A stretch of 64,000 nucleotides of DNA from Streptomyces rubiginosohelvolus (lineage in GTDB: Bacteria; Actinomycetota; Actinomycetes; Streptomycetales; Streptomycetaceae). Location: contig NZ_BMTW01000023.1 in NCBI RefSeq assembly GCF_014649875.1, forward strand, positions 1 to 64,000. Reading direction: 5' to 3'. Position 1 is the stretch's first letter. Each line of letters starts with the position of its first letter. Below are positions 8,111 through 15,899 of this stretch, piece after piece. The position numbers and the translations under genes are program-made. A model generated the notes under the pieces. That model was not told where the DNA came from, did not search any database, and saw nothing but the letters and a program-made list of their open reading frames with translations.

Positions 8111-9283
8111 ATGGCCGAGCTCGATCTGCGCGACCTGCCGGACTTCACCGCCGACCCCTACCCGTACTACGCCAAGCTCCGCGCCGAAGGGCCGGTGCAC
8201 ACCGTGCGCACCGAGCACCTGGAGCGGCTCTGGCTGATCGTCGGACATGAGGAGGGCCGTGCCGCCCTCGCCGACCAGCGACTCGGCAAGGACTGGCGCC
8301 CCAGAGGGGGCTGGAAGGCCTCCGAGGCCCAGCTCAACGCCAACATGCTGGAGCTGGACGCCCCGCACCACACCCGGCTGCGCCGGCTCGTCGTCCGCGA
8401 GTTCACCGCCCGGCGCATCGAGGCGCTGCGCCCGCGCGTCACCGAGATCACCGACCGGCTCCTCGACACGATGGTGGCGCGGGGCTCCGCCGACCTGGTC
8501 GACGCGCTCGCCTTCCCGTTGCCGATGACCGTGATCTGCGAACTCCTCGGCGTCCCGGACATCGACCGGGACGCCTTCCGGGTGCTCTCGAACGGCATCG
8601 TCACGCCCACCCCGGAGCAGCGGGACGCCGACCCGGTCGGCGCGATGAGCGCCTACCTCGTCGACCTCATCGCGGACAAACGCCGTTCACCCGGCGACGA
8701 CCTGCTGAGCGCGCTGATCCGGGCCACGGACGAGGACGGCGACAGCCTCTCCTCCGCCGAACTGGTCGGCATGGCCTTCCTGCTGCTCGTCGCGGGCCAC
8801 GAGACCACCGTCAACCTGATCGCCAACGGGGTCCGGGCCCTGCTCGACCATCCCGAGCAGCTCGCCCTGCTGCGCGCAGAACCGGGGCTCATCGACGGTG
8901 CGGTCGAGGAGATGCTGCGTTACGACGGGCCCGTGGAGAACGCCACCTTCCGCTTCGCCCGGGAGCCGGTCACCATCGGCTCCACCGTGATCCCGCGCGA
9001 CGCCGTGGTGCTGGTCGGCCTGGCCTCCGCCGACCGCGACCCCGACCGCTTCCCGGCCCCGGACACCTTCGACATCCGCCGCGAGCCCCAGGGACACCTG
9101 GCCTTCGGCCACGGCGCTCACTACTGCCTGGGCGCACCGCTCGCCCGGATGGAGGCCCGTATCGCGATCGGCGCCCTGCTGGAACGCTGCCCAGGCCTCG
9201 CCCGCGACGAGTCGGGCGGCGAGCTGGACTGGCTCCCGGGCCTGCTGATGCGCGGCACCCGGGGCCTGCCGGTGCGCTGGTGA
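8111..9283 (+). CDS. Cytochrome P450 (first of tandem pair)
   Basis: Soluble bacterial P450 (390 aa), a haem-thiolate monooxygenase of the CYP105/107-like type. The I-helix motif is LLLVAGHETTVNLI, and the haem loop FGHGAHYCLGAPLARMEARI carries the axial ligand Cys339; the K-helix ExxR is EMLRYDG followed by the usual meander. A GAGAGGGG ribosome site precedes ATG 8111. A closely similar P450 follows 100 bases downstream, evidently by gene duplication. No ferredoxin or ferredoxin reductase is adjacent, so electrons must come from elsewhere. The substrate is unknown; CYP107-type enzymes often hydroxylate macrolides or other natural products. Confidence 0.95.
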   Translation: MAELDLRDLPDFTADPYPYYAKLRAEGPVHTVRTEHLERLWLIVGHEEGRAALADQRLGKDWRPRGGWKASEAQLNANMLELDAPHHTRLRRLVVREFTARRIEALRPRVTEITDRLLDTMVARGSADLVDALAFPLPMTVICELLGVPDIDRDAFRVLSNGIVTPTPEQRDADPVGAMSAYLVDLIADKRRSPGDDLLSALIRATDEDGDSLSSAELVGMAFLLLVAGHETTVNLIANGVRALLDHPEQLALLRAEPGLIDGAVEEMLRYDGPVENATFRFAREPVTIGSTVIPRDAVVLVGLASADRDPDRFPAPDTFDIRREPQGHLAFGHGAHYCLGAPLARMEARIAIGALLERCPGLARDESGGELDWLPGLLMRGTRGLPVRW

Positions 9284-9383
9284 GGGGCCGTAACCCGGTG
9301 ACGGCCGAAACCCCCTGAGCGCAGCAACGCGGCGGGCGCGGCAACGCCGTGAAGAGTCGCCGTAACTCCTCCTGAAGGGAACC

Positions 9384-10583
9384 GTGTTGACCACCGAACC
9401 CCTGGTTGATCTCGCCGCGCTCGGCGAGCAGTTCACCCGCGATCCCTACCCCGCCTACGCCGCTCTGCGCGCCAAGGGCCCGGTCCACCGGGTCCGGATC
9501 CCCGAGGGCGCGGACGCCTGGCTCGTCGTCGGATACGAGGCGGGCCGCGCCCTCCTCGCCGACCAGCGGCTCTCCAAACACTGGAGCCGCGCCTCGCCCA
9601 CGCTCGGGGTCAGCAAGGTGTCCGCGGGCTCCTCGATGCTCGGCTCCGACGCCCCCGACCACACCCGGCTGCGCAAGCTGGTCGCCCGCGAGTTCACCCC
9701 GCGCCGCATGGAGCAACTGGCGCCACGGATACAGGAGATGACCGACGAGCTGCTGGACGCGATGCTCGCGGCTCCGGACCGTTCGGCCGACCTCGTCGAG
9801 GCGCTGTCGTTCCCGCTGCCCATGTCCGTGATCTGCGAGCTGCTCGGCGTGCCGTTCCTGGACCGCGAGGACTTCCGTGCCTGGTCGGGCCAGGCGGTCT
9901 CCTCCATCGACCCGTCCGTGCGCGCCTCCTCCACCCAGGCCATGACCGCGTACATCGCCGGTCTGCTGGCCGACAAGCGGGAGAAGCCCGGCGACGACCT
10001 GCTGAGCGCGCTGATCCACACCGCCGACGAGGACGGCGACCGGCTGTCCGGCGAGGAACTGATCGGCATGGCGTGGCTGTTGCTCGTCGCCGGGCACGAG
10101 ACGACCGTCAACCTCATCACCAACGGCGTGCACAACCTCCTCGCGCACCCGGATCAACTGGCTGCCCTGCGCGCGGACTTCTCCCTGATCGACAACGCCG
10201 TCGAGGAGATCCTGCGCTTCGAGGGGCCGGTGGAGACCCCCACGTACCGCTTCACCACCGAACCGATCGAGGTGGGCGGCACGGTGATCCCCGGCGGCGG
10301 CGAACTGGTCCTGGTCGCGATGTCGGACGCCAACCGGGACCCCGACCGCTACCCCGGCGGGGACCGCTTCGACATCACCCGGGACGCCCGGGGCCACATC
10401 GCCTTCGGGCACGGCATCCACTACTGCCTGGGCGCGCCGCTGGCCCGCATCGAGGCCCGGATCGCCATCCGGTCGCTGCTGGAGCGCTGCCCGGAGCTGC
10501 GGCTGACCGCCGACCCGGCGACGCTGACCTGGCGCGCCGGGATGCTGATGCGGGGCCCGCTGAGCCTGCCGGTCGCCTGGTAG
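9384..10583 (+). CDS. Cytochrome P450 (second of tandem pair)
   Basis: P450 monooxygenase (399 aa) closely related to its upstream neighbour through the whole length: shared stretches include DLLSALI, LLLVAGHETTVNLI, and the haem loop FGHGIHYCLGAPLARIEARI with Cys348. The start is GTG 9384, preceded by GAAGGGA. The first 100 residues differ more, notably the region around residues 70-85 (substrate-recognition area), which suggests the copies diverged in specificity. It ends 19 bases from a convergent dehydrogenase gene. Redox partners are not encoded nearby. Confidence 0.95.
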   Translation: MLTTEPLVDLAALGEQFTRDPYPAYAALRAKGPVHRVRIPEGADAWLVVGYEAGRALLADQRLSKHWSRASPTLGVSKVSAGSSMLGSDAPDHTRLRKLVAREFTPRRMEQLAPRIQEMTDELLDAMLAAPDRSADLVEALSFPLPMSVICELLGVPFLDREDFRAWSGQAVSSIDPSVRASSTQAMTAYIAGLLADKREKPGDDLLSALIHTADEDGDRLSGEELIGMAWLLLVAGHETTVNLITNGVHNLLAHPDQLAALRADFSLIDNAVEEILRFEGPVETPTYRFTTEPIEVGGTVIPGGGELVLVAMSDANRDPDRYPGGDRFDITRDARGHIAFGHGIHYCLGAPLARIEARIAIRSLLERCPELRLTADPATLTWRAGMLMRGPLSLPVAW

Positions 10584-10602
10584 CGGGTGGTCTCCGGGAG
10601 GC

Positions 10603-11622
10603 TCAGCCGCCGGGGATCTCGGTCATCGCCACCGGCCGGCGCTCACGGCGGGAGACCTCGCACGCCTCGGCGATCCGCAGGGCGTGCAGGGCCTCCCGCC
10701 CGTCGCACGGATTGGCCAGCTCGCCGCGGACCACGCGCAGGAACGCGTCCAGCTCCGCCTCGTACGCCGGGGCGAACCGTTCCAGGAAGCCCGGCCAGGG
10801 CTTCGTCGGGGCGCCGGGGCCGCCCGGCTCGGCCGAGGTCAGCGGCGTACGGTCGTCCAGGCCGACGGCGATCTGGTCCAGCTCGCCGGCCAGCTCCATC
10901 CGTACGTCGTACCCGGCGCCGTTGCACCGGGTCGCGGTGGCGGTGGCGAGCGTCCCGTCGTCGAGGGTGAGCAGGGCGGCGGCCGTGTCAACGTCCCCGG
11001 CCTCGCGGAACATCGCGGGCCCGGTGTCCGAGCCGGTGGCGTACACCTCGCTCACCTCGCGGCCCGTCACCCAGCGCAGGATGTCGAAGTCGTGGACCAG
11101 GCAGTCGCGGTACAGCCCGCCGGAGAGCGGGAGATAGGCGGCGGGCGGCGGCGTGGGATCGGAAGTGACCGCCCGCACGGTGTGCAGCCGGCCCAGCCGC
11201 CCGCCCCGCACGGCGGCCCTGGCCTCGCCGTACCCGGCGTCGAAGCGCCGCATGAAGCCGAGCTGGAGCAGGCTCCCCGCCGCCTCGACCTCCGCCAGCG
11301 CTGCGAGCGTGCCGGGCAGGTCCAGGGCGATCGGCTTCTCGCAGAAGACCGGCAGCCCGGCGCGGGCGGCCCGCGCGATGAGCCCGGCGTGGGCGGCGGT
11401 CGCCGAACAGATCACGACGGCGTCGGGCAGGCCCCCGGCCGCGCCCGCCCTGGTGAACAGGTCGTCCACGGAGACGGCCGTGGCCCCCGTCCGCCCGGCC
11501 GCGGCTGCCGCCCGCTCGGGGTCCGCGTCCGCCAGCAGCAGGGCGTCCACGGCGGGGTGACAGCTCAGCACCTCCGCATGGAATGTGCCGATCCGTCCCG
11601 TTCCGATCAGTCCGATGCGCAT
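10603..11622 (-). CDS. Gfo/Idh/MocA family oxidoreductase
   Basis: NAD(P)-dependent sugar or polyol dehydrogenase (339 aa), resembling inositol 2-dehydrogenases. The N-terminal Rossmann domain begins at once with MRIGLIGTGRIGTFHAE, and the diagnostic motif CEKPIALD is present near residue 95. The C-terminal Gfo/Idh domain shows HDFDILRWVTGREVSEVYATG, the His-Asp-Asp arrangement expected of the catalytic region. ATG 11622 is preferred to a start 9 bases upstream because the Rossmann motif then opens the protein. It is divergent from a GntR regulator with two palindromes between them, and next to a sugar ABC importer and a kinase. Confidence 0.92.
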   Translation of the reverse strand: MRIGLIGTGRIGTFHAEVLSCHPAVDALLLADADPERAAAAAGRTGATAVSVDDLFTRAGAAGGLPDAVVICSATAAHAGLIARAARAGLPVFCEKPIALDLPGTLAALAEVEAAGSLLQLGFMRRFDAGYGEARAAVRGGRLGRLHTVRAVTSDPTPPPAAYLPLSGGLYRDCLVHDFDILRWVTGREVSEVYATGSDTGPAMFREAGDVDTAAALLTLDDGTLATATATRCNGAGYDVRMELAGELDQIAVGLDDRTPLTSAEPGGPGAPTKPWPGFLERFAPAYEAELDAFLRVVRGELANPCDGREALHALRIAEACEVSRRERRPVAMTEIPGG

Positions 11623-11660
11623 GGGCCCCAAGGTGGCGTTCGCCCGGTCGTCATGTCAAG

Positions 11661-11678
11661 CGTTTGTCCTGACAAACG
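11661..11678. promoter_or_regulatory. Operator-like dyad 1 (GntR/dehydrogenase gap)
   Basis: CGTTTGTCCTGACAAACG is an 18-base inverted repeat with 8-base arms, symmetric except at the two central bases. It shares the core TTGTCC-GACAA with a second site 50 bases away, so both are likely bound by the divergent GntR regulator. This copy lies 39 bases upstream of the dehydrogenase start. Confidence 0.65.
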
Positions 11679-11716
11679 GGGGCCGCGTCGACCGGGTTCC
11701 CGCCCCGGTGCGCCAT

Positions 11717-11750
11717 GGCTTTGTCCGGACAAGCGAACTACGCTCGCCCC
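11717..11750 (+). promoter_or_regulatory. Promoter and operator-like dyad 2 of the GntR gene
   Basis: TTGTCCGGACAA (11721-11732) is a perfect 12-base palindrome matching the core of dyad 1. A -10 box, TACGCT (11739-11744), is followed 6 bases later by GTG 11751, which suggests a leaderless transcript. The palindrome lies in the spacer between this box and any -35 element, a position suited to autorepression. Confidence 0.6.
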
Positions 11751-12509
11751 GTGACCGCACATGGAACCGACCGGCCGCTGCCGCTGAGCGTGGACCGCAC
11801 CAGCCCGGTGCCGCTCTATTTCCAGCTCGCGCAGCAGCTGGAGGCAGCCGTGGAACAGGGCCGGCTGGCCCCCGGCGCCCTGCTCGGGAACGAGATCGAC
11901 CTCGCATCCCGCCTCGGCCTGTCCCGGCCGACCGTCCGCCAGGCCATCCAGACGCTCGTCGACAAGGGCCTGATGGTGCGCCGGAGGGGGGTCGGCACCC
12001 AGGTCGTCCACAGCCAGGTCCGCCGCCCGCTGGAGCTCAGCTCGCTCTACGACGACCTGGAGGCGGCGGGCCAGCGCCCCGCCACCGAGGTCCTGCGCAA
12101 CACGACGGAACCGGCCACGGCCGAGGTCGCCGCCGCGCTCGGGGTCGCCGAGGGCAGCGAGGTCCACCTGGTGGAGCGGCTGCGCAGCGCGCACGGCGAA
12201 CCGGTGGCGCTCCTGCGCAACCACCTGCCGCCGGGGCTGGTGCCCCTGCGCACCGAGGAACTGGAGGCCACCGGCCTCTACCGGCTGATGCGCGCCGGTG
12301 GCATCACGCTGCACAGCGCCCGCCAGTCGGTGGGGGCGCGCGCCGCGACGGTGGGGGAGGCGGGTGTCCTGGACGAGGAGCCGGGGGCGCCGCTGCTGAC
12401 GATGGAGCGGGTGACGTACGACGACACGGGGCGGGTGGTGGAGTTCGGTTCCCACGTCTACCGGGCGGCGCGCTACGCGTTCGAGTTCCAGCTCCTGGTC
12501 CGCCCGTAG
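11751..12509 (+). CDS. GntR family regulator (HutC/UTRA type)
   Basis: Transcriptional regulator (252 aa). The N-terminal winged helix spans about residues 15-82, with the motifs PLYFQLAQQLEAAVEQG and LASRLGLSRPTVRQAIQTLVDKGL. The rest is a UTRA ligand-binding domain (residues 95-245), marked by EVHLVERLRSAHGEPVALLRNHLP and the final HVYRAARYAFEFQL. Such regulators usually sense a sugar or phosphosugar. GTG 11751 is chosen because a longer reading would put the operator inside the coding region. Likely targets are itself, the divergent dehydrogenase and perhaps the downstream ABC operon. Confidence 0.92.
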   Translation: MTAHGTDRPLPLSVDRTSPVPLYFQLAQQLEAAVEQGRLAPGALLGNEIDLASRLGLSRPTVRQAIQTLVDKGLMVRRRGVGTQVVHSQVRRPLELSSLYDDLEAAGQRPATEVLRNTTEPATAEVAAALGVAEGSEVHLVERLRSAHGEPVALLRNHLPPGLVPLRTEELEATGLYRLMRAGGITLHSARQSVGARAATVGEAGVLDEEPGAPLLTMERVTYDDTGRVVEFGSHVYRAARYAFEFQLLVRP

Positions 12510-12867
12510 CCCACCCCAGCCCGTCCGGCGCTTGAGGGCGGAACCGTTGCGATGGTGTCGGCCGCGCCCGTGAGGTTCCTGTGCCCCAGGCCCCTGCGGT
12601 CCGCGGGCCCACCACCCCGAGGGTTCCGTCCTCAATCGCCGGACGGGCTTGAAAGGGCGCGGGCCCGCCCAGGCGCGCCGGACGGGCTTGGTACAGGTCC
12701 GGGCACACGGGTTGCGCTCGGCGACTCCGTGCACCACGCTCCTGTGACCGTCGGCCACCCGCGCAAGGCCCCTGGGCAGGGCTCAGGGATACTGGGCAGC
12801 CGGCCCCGGACCGTACACCCGGCCCGGCCGGGCGAAGCGCACAGCAGCAGAAGAAGGGCACGGTGTC
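12510..12867. other. Gene-free stretch of 358 bases with dispersed inverted repeats
   Basis: The gap between the GntR gene and the ABC binding-protein gene holds no credible coding region. Its first half is an inverted-repeat element (12518-12690). The second half has a GAAGGG ribosome site at 12854-12859 and a possible -10 sequence GGATACT around 12787 for the ABC operon, but no convincing -35. Confidence 0.6.
12518..12690. repeat. Long inverted repeat with third partial copy
   Basis: The left arm, 12518-12545, begins AGCCCGTCCGGCGCTTGAGG; the right arm, 12622-12649, is its near-perfect inverse, ending CGCCGGACGGGCT. A third partial copy of CGCCGGACGGGCTTG lies at 12676-12690 in the same orientation as the right arm. 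Elements with this AGCCCGTCCGGCG...GAGG sequence are familiar to me as intergenic repeats of Streptomyces genomes. The 76-base separation makes a simple terminator less likely than a mobile or REP-like unit. Confidence 0.8.
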
Positions 12868-13872
12868 GTGGCAAGGGTTCGGACAGGGGTACGCGCGATG
12901 GGCGCCGTGCTGGCAGTGATGCTGGCAGCCGCGGGATGCAGCAGCACCGGCGGCAAGCGGGCGGAAGAACGCGCGGCCGAGGCCGCCGAGGGGCGGGCCG
13001 CGGTGAACACCCCGCGCTGGACCTTCGCCATGGTCACCCACTCGGGAGACGGTGACACCTTCTGGGACATCGTCCAGAAGGGCGCCGAGCAGGCGGCCGT
13101 CAAGGACAACATCAACTTCCTCTACTCGCACAACGACGAGGCCAACCAGCAGGCCCAGCTCGTCCAGACCGCGATCGACAAGAAGGTCGACGGGCTGATC
13201 GTCTCGCTGGCCAAGCCGGACGCGATGAAGGCCGTGGTCGCCAAGGCCGTCAAGGCGGGCATCCCGGTCGTCACCGTGAACTCCGGCTCCGCCGAGTCGA
13301 AGGAGTTCGGGGCGCTCACCCACATCGGCCAGGACGAGACCATCGCCGGTGAGGCCGTCGGCGACGAGCTGAACAGCCGCGACCGCAAGAAGGTCCTGTG
13401 CGTTCTGCACGAGCAGGGCAACGTGGGCCACGAGCAGCGCTGCGCCGGCGCGAAGAAGACCTTCGACGGCACCATGCAGAACCTGTACGTCGACGGCACC
13501 AACATGCCCGACGTCACCGCGTCCATCGAGGCCAAGCTCCAGTCCGACAAGAGCATCGACGCGGTCGTCACCCTCGGCGCCCCCTTCGCCGACGCGGCCG
13601 TCCAGGCCAAGCAGACGGCGGGCAGCAAGGCCGAGATCGACACCTTCGACCTCAACGCCAAGGTCGCCACCGGGCTCCAGAGCGACAAGCTCGGCTTCGC
13701 CGTCGACCAGCAGCCCTACCTCCAGGGGTACCAGGCCGTCGACCTGCTCTGGCTCTACCGCTACAACCGCAACGTGCTCGGCGGCGGCCAGCCCGTCCTG
13801 ACCGGCCCGCAGGTCATCACCAAGGACGACGCCGACGCCCTGGCCGACTTCACCAAGCGGGGCACCCGATGA
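12868..13872 (+). CDS. Sugar ABC transporter substrate-binding lipoprotein
   Basis: Extracytoplasmic binding protein (334 aa) of the ribose/xylose type (Peripla_BP_4). A basic N terminus and hydrophobic core lead to the lipobox LAAAGC with lipidated Cys24. The mature domain begins WTFAMVTHSGDGDTFWDIVQKG and has the KVDGLIVSLAKPDAM and GIPVVTVNSG segments of the family. It heads a three-gene importer with permease and ATPase in ATGA overlaps. GTG 12868 has GAAGGG upstream. The ligand is probably a pentose, hexose or polyol such as inositol, given the neighbouring dehydrogenase and ROK kinase; this is not proven by sequence. Confidence 0.93.
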   Translation: MARVRTGVRAMGAVLAVMLAAAGCSSTGGKRAEERAAEAAEGRAAVNTPRWTFAMVTHSGDGDTFWDIVQKGAEQAAVKDNINFLYSHNDEANQQAQLVQTAIDKKVDGLIVSLAKPDAMKAVVAKAVKAGIPVVTVNSGSAESKEFGALTHIGQDETIAGEAVGDELNSRDRKKVLCVLHEQGNVGHEQRCAGAKKTFDGTMQNLYVDGTNMPDVTASIEAKLQSDKSIDAVVTLGAPFADAAVQAKQTAGSKAEIDTFDLNAKVATGLQSDKLGFAVDQQPYLQGYQAVDLLWLYRYNRNVLGGGQPVLTGPQVITKDDADALADFTKRGTR

Positions 13873-14924
13873 GCGGCTCCACCGCCGCCCCGGAGAAGCC
13901 CGCGCAGCTCGATGAGCGGCTCGTCCACACCTCGTCGCTCCGCAAGCTGCTCGGCCGCCCCGAGCTGGGCTCGGTCGTCGGCGCGGCAGCCGTCTTCCTG
14001 TTCTTCGCGATCGTCGCCGACAGCTTCCTCCAGGCGTCCAGCTTCGGCACCGTCCTGTACGCGGCCTCGGTCCTCGGCATCATGGCCGCCCCCGTCGCCC
14101 TGCTGATGATCGGCGGCGAGTTCGACCTCTCCGCGGGCGTCCTGGTGACCAGCTCCGCGCTGATCTCGTCGATGTTCAGCTACCAGATGACGGCCAACGT
14201 CTGGGTCGGCGTCCTCGTGTCCCTGCTGGTCACGCTCGCCATCGGCGCGTTCAACGGCTTCATGCTGACCCGCACCAAACTGCCGAGCTTCATCATCACG
14301 CTCGGCACGTTCCTGATGCTGACCGGTCTGAACCTCGGCTTCACCAAGCTGATCAGCGGCACCGTCTCGACCAAGGCGATCGGCGACATGGAGGGCTTCG
14401 ACTCGGCCCACGCCCTGTTCGCCTCCACGCTGACCGTCGGCAGCGTCGAGTTCAAGGTGACCATCCTGTGGTGGATCGCCCTCGTCGCCCTCGCCACCTG
14501 GATCCTGCTCCGTACCCGCTTCGGCAACTGGATCTTCGCCGTCGGCGGCGAGGCCGACGCGGCCCGCGCGGTCGGCGTCCCGGTCATCCGCACCAAGATC
14601 GGGCTCTACCTCGGCGTCGCGTTCGCCGCCTGGATCTCCGGCCAGCACCTGCTGTTCAGCTACGACGTCGTCCAGTCCGGCGAGGGCGTCGGCAACGAGC
14701 TGACGTACATCATCGCCGCCGTCATCGGCGGCTGCCTGATCACCGGCGGCTACGGCTCCGCGATCGGCTCGGCGGTCGGCGCCTTCATCTTCGGCATGAC
14801 CAGCAAGGGCATCGTCTACGCCGAGTGGAACCCGGACTGGTTCAAATTCTTCCTGGGGGCGATGCTGCTCCTGGCCACCCTGCTCAACGCGTGGGTGCGC
14901 AAGCGCGCGGAGGCGACGGCATGA
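13869..14924 (+). CDS. Sugar ABC transporter permease (RbsC-like)
   Basis: Inner-membrane permease (351 aa) with about ten hydrophobic segments, of the BPD_transp_2 family used by ribose-type importers. Recognisable parts are the segment VALLMIGGEFDLSAGV, the conserved NGFMLTRTKLPSFIITLGT and the C-terminal VIGGCLITGGYGSAIGSAVGA. ATG 13869 overlaps the preceding TGA stop, and its own stop overlaps the next start, so translation is coupled along the operon. Confidence 0.93.
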   Translation: MSGSTAAPEKPAQLDERLVHTSSLRKLLGRPELGSVVGAAAVFLFFAIVADSFLQASSFGTVLYAASVLGIMAAPVALLMIGGEFDLSAGVLVTSSALISSMFSYQMTANVWVGVLVSLLVTLAIGAFNGFMLTRTKLPSFIITLGTFLMLTGLNLGFTKLISGTVSTKAIGDMEGFDSAHALFASTLTVGSVEFKVTILWWIALVALATWILLRTRFGNWIFAVGGEADAARAVGVPVIRTKIGLYLGVAFAAWISGQHLLFSYDVVQSGEGVGNELTYIIAAVIGGCLITGGYGSAIGSAVGAFIFGMTSKGIVYAEWNPDWFKFFLGAMLLLATLLNAWVRKRAEATA

Positions 14925-15766
14925 CGGCCACCCCTGAAGAGACCGCGGGTCCCCTCGTCGAGCTGGACGACGTGTCCAAGTTCTACGGCAACATCAAGGC
15001 CCTGGAACACGTCTCGCTGGAGGTCCACGCGGGCGAGATCACCTGCGTCCTCGGCGACAACGGCGCCGGCAAGTCCACCCTCATCAAGATCATCGCAGGG
15101 CTGCACGGACACGACGCCGGACGCTTCCTGATCGAGGGCGAGGAGACCACCCTCGCCAACCCGCGCGACGCCCTGGACCGGGGCATCGCCACCGTCTACC
15201 AGGACCTCGCCGTCGTCCCGCTGATGCCGGTCTGGCGGAACTTCTTCCTCGGCTCCGAGCCCACGACGGGCGTCGGCCCCTTCAAGCGCCTCGACGTCCG
15301 GAAGATGCGCGAGACGACCCGTACGGAACTGCTCCGCATGGGCATCGACCTGCGCGACGTCGACCAGCCCATCGGCACCCTGTCCGGCGGCGAGCGCCAG
15401 TGCGTGGCCATCGCCCGCGCCGTCTACTTCGGCGCCAAGGTCCTCGTCCTGGACGAGCCGACCGCCGCGCTCGGCGTCAAGCAGTCCGGTGTGGTGCTCA
15501 AGTACGTGGCGGCCGCTCGTGACGCCGGCCTCGGCGTGGTCCTCATCACGCACAACCCGCACCACGCCCACCTCGTCGGCGACCGGTTCGTCCTCCTCAA
15601 GCGCGGAGTGATGTCCGGCAGCCACACCAAGGACGACATCACGCTCGACGAGCTGACCCGGCAGATGGCGGGCGGCAGCGAGCTGGAGGAGCTCAGCCAC
15701 GAGCTGGAGCGCACCCCCACCCCCACCCTCCCGGGCAGCCACGGCGCGAAGGACGGGACTTCCTGA
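14921..15766 (+). CDS. Sugar ABC transporter ATP-binding protein
   Basis: ATPase subunit (281 aa) of the importer. It has Walker A GDNGAGKST (Lys51), Q-loop VYQDLAVVPLM, signature LSGGERQC, Walker B VLVLDEPTAAL and switch His in LITHNPHH. It holds a single nucleotide-binding domain, unlike the tandem-domain RbsA and XylG proteins of about 500 residues, so the transporter would use a homodimer. The Cys in the signature (ERQCVAIARA) is a slight departure from the usual QRV. A 30-residue polar tail follows the domain. Translationally coupled to the permease. Confidence 0.93.
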   Translation: MTATPEETAGPLVELDDVSKFYGNIKALEHVSLEVHAGEITCVLGDNGAGKSTLIKIIAGLHGHDAGRFLIEGEETTLANPRDALDRGIATVYQDLAVVPLMPVWRNFFLGSEPTTGVGPFKRLDVRKMRETTRTELLRMGIDLRDVDQPIGTLSGGERQCVAIARAVYFGAKVLVLDEPTAALGVKQSGVVLKYVAAARDAGLGVVLITHNPHHAHLVGDRFVLLKRGVMSGSHTKDDITLDELTRQMAGGSELEELSHELERTPTPTLPGSHGAKDGTS

Positions 15767-15899
15767 GCCCCGACCGTCCCGGCGCGGCCGACCCCGCCCA
15801 TCGGCCCGCCGGGGCCGGGCAGTGGCAGAATCGAGCGCGGCGGGCGCCGTCCGCCGCCGGCCGCGACAGCGGCCCGGCCCCCCAGACCCCGCAGGGACG

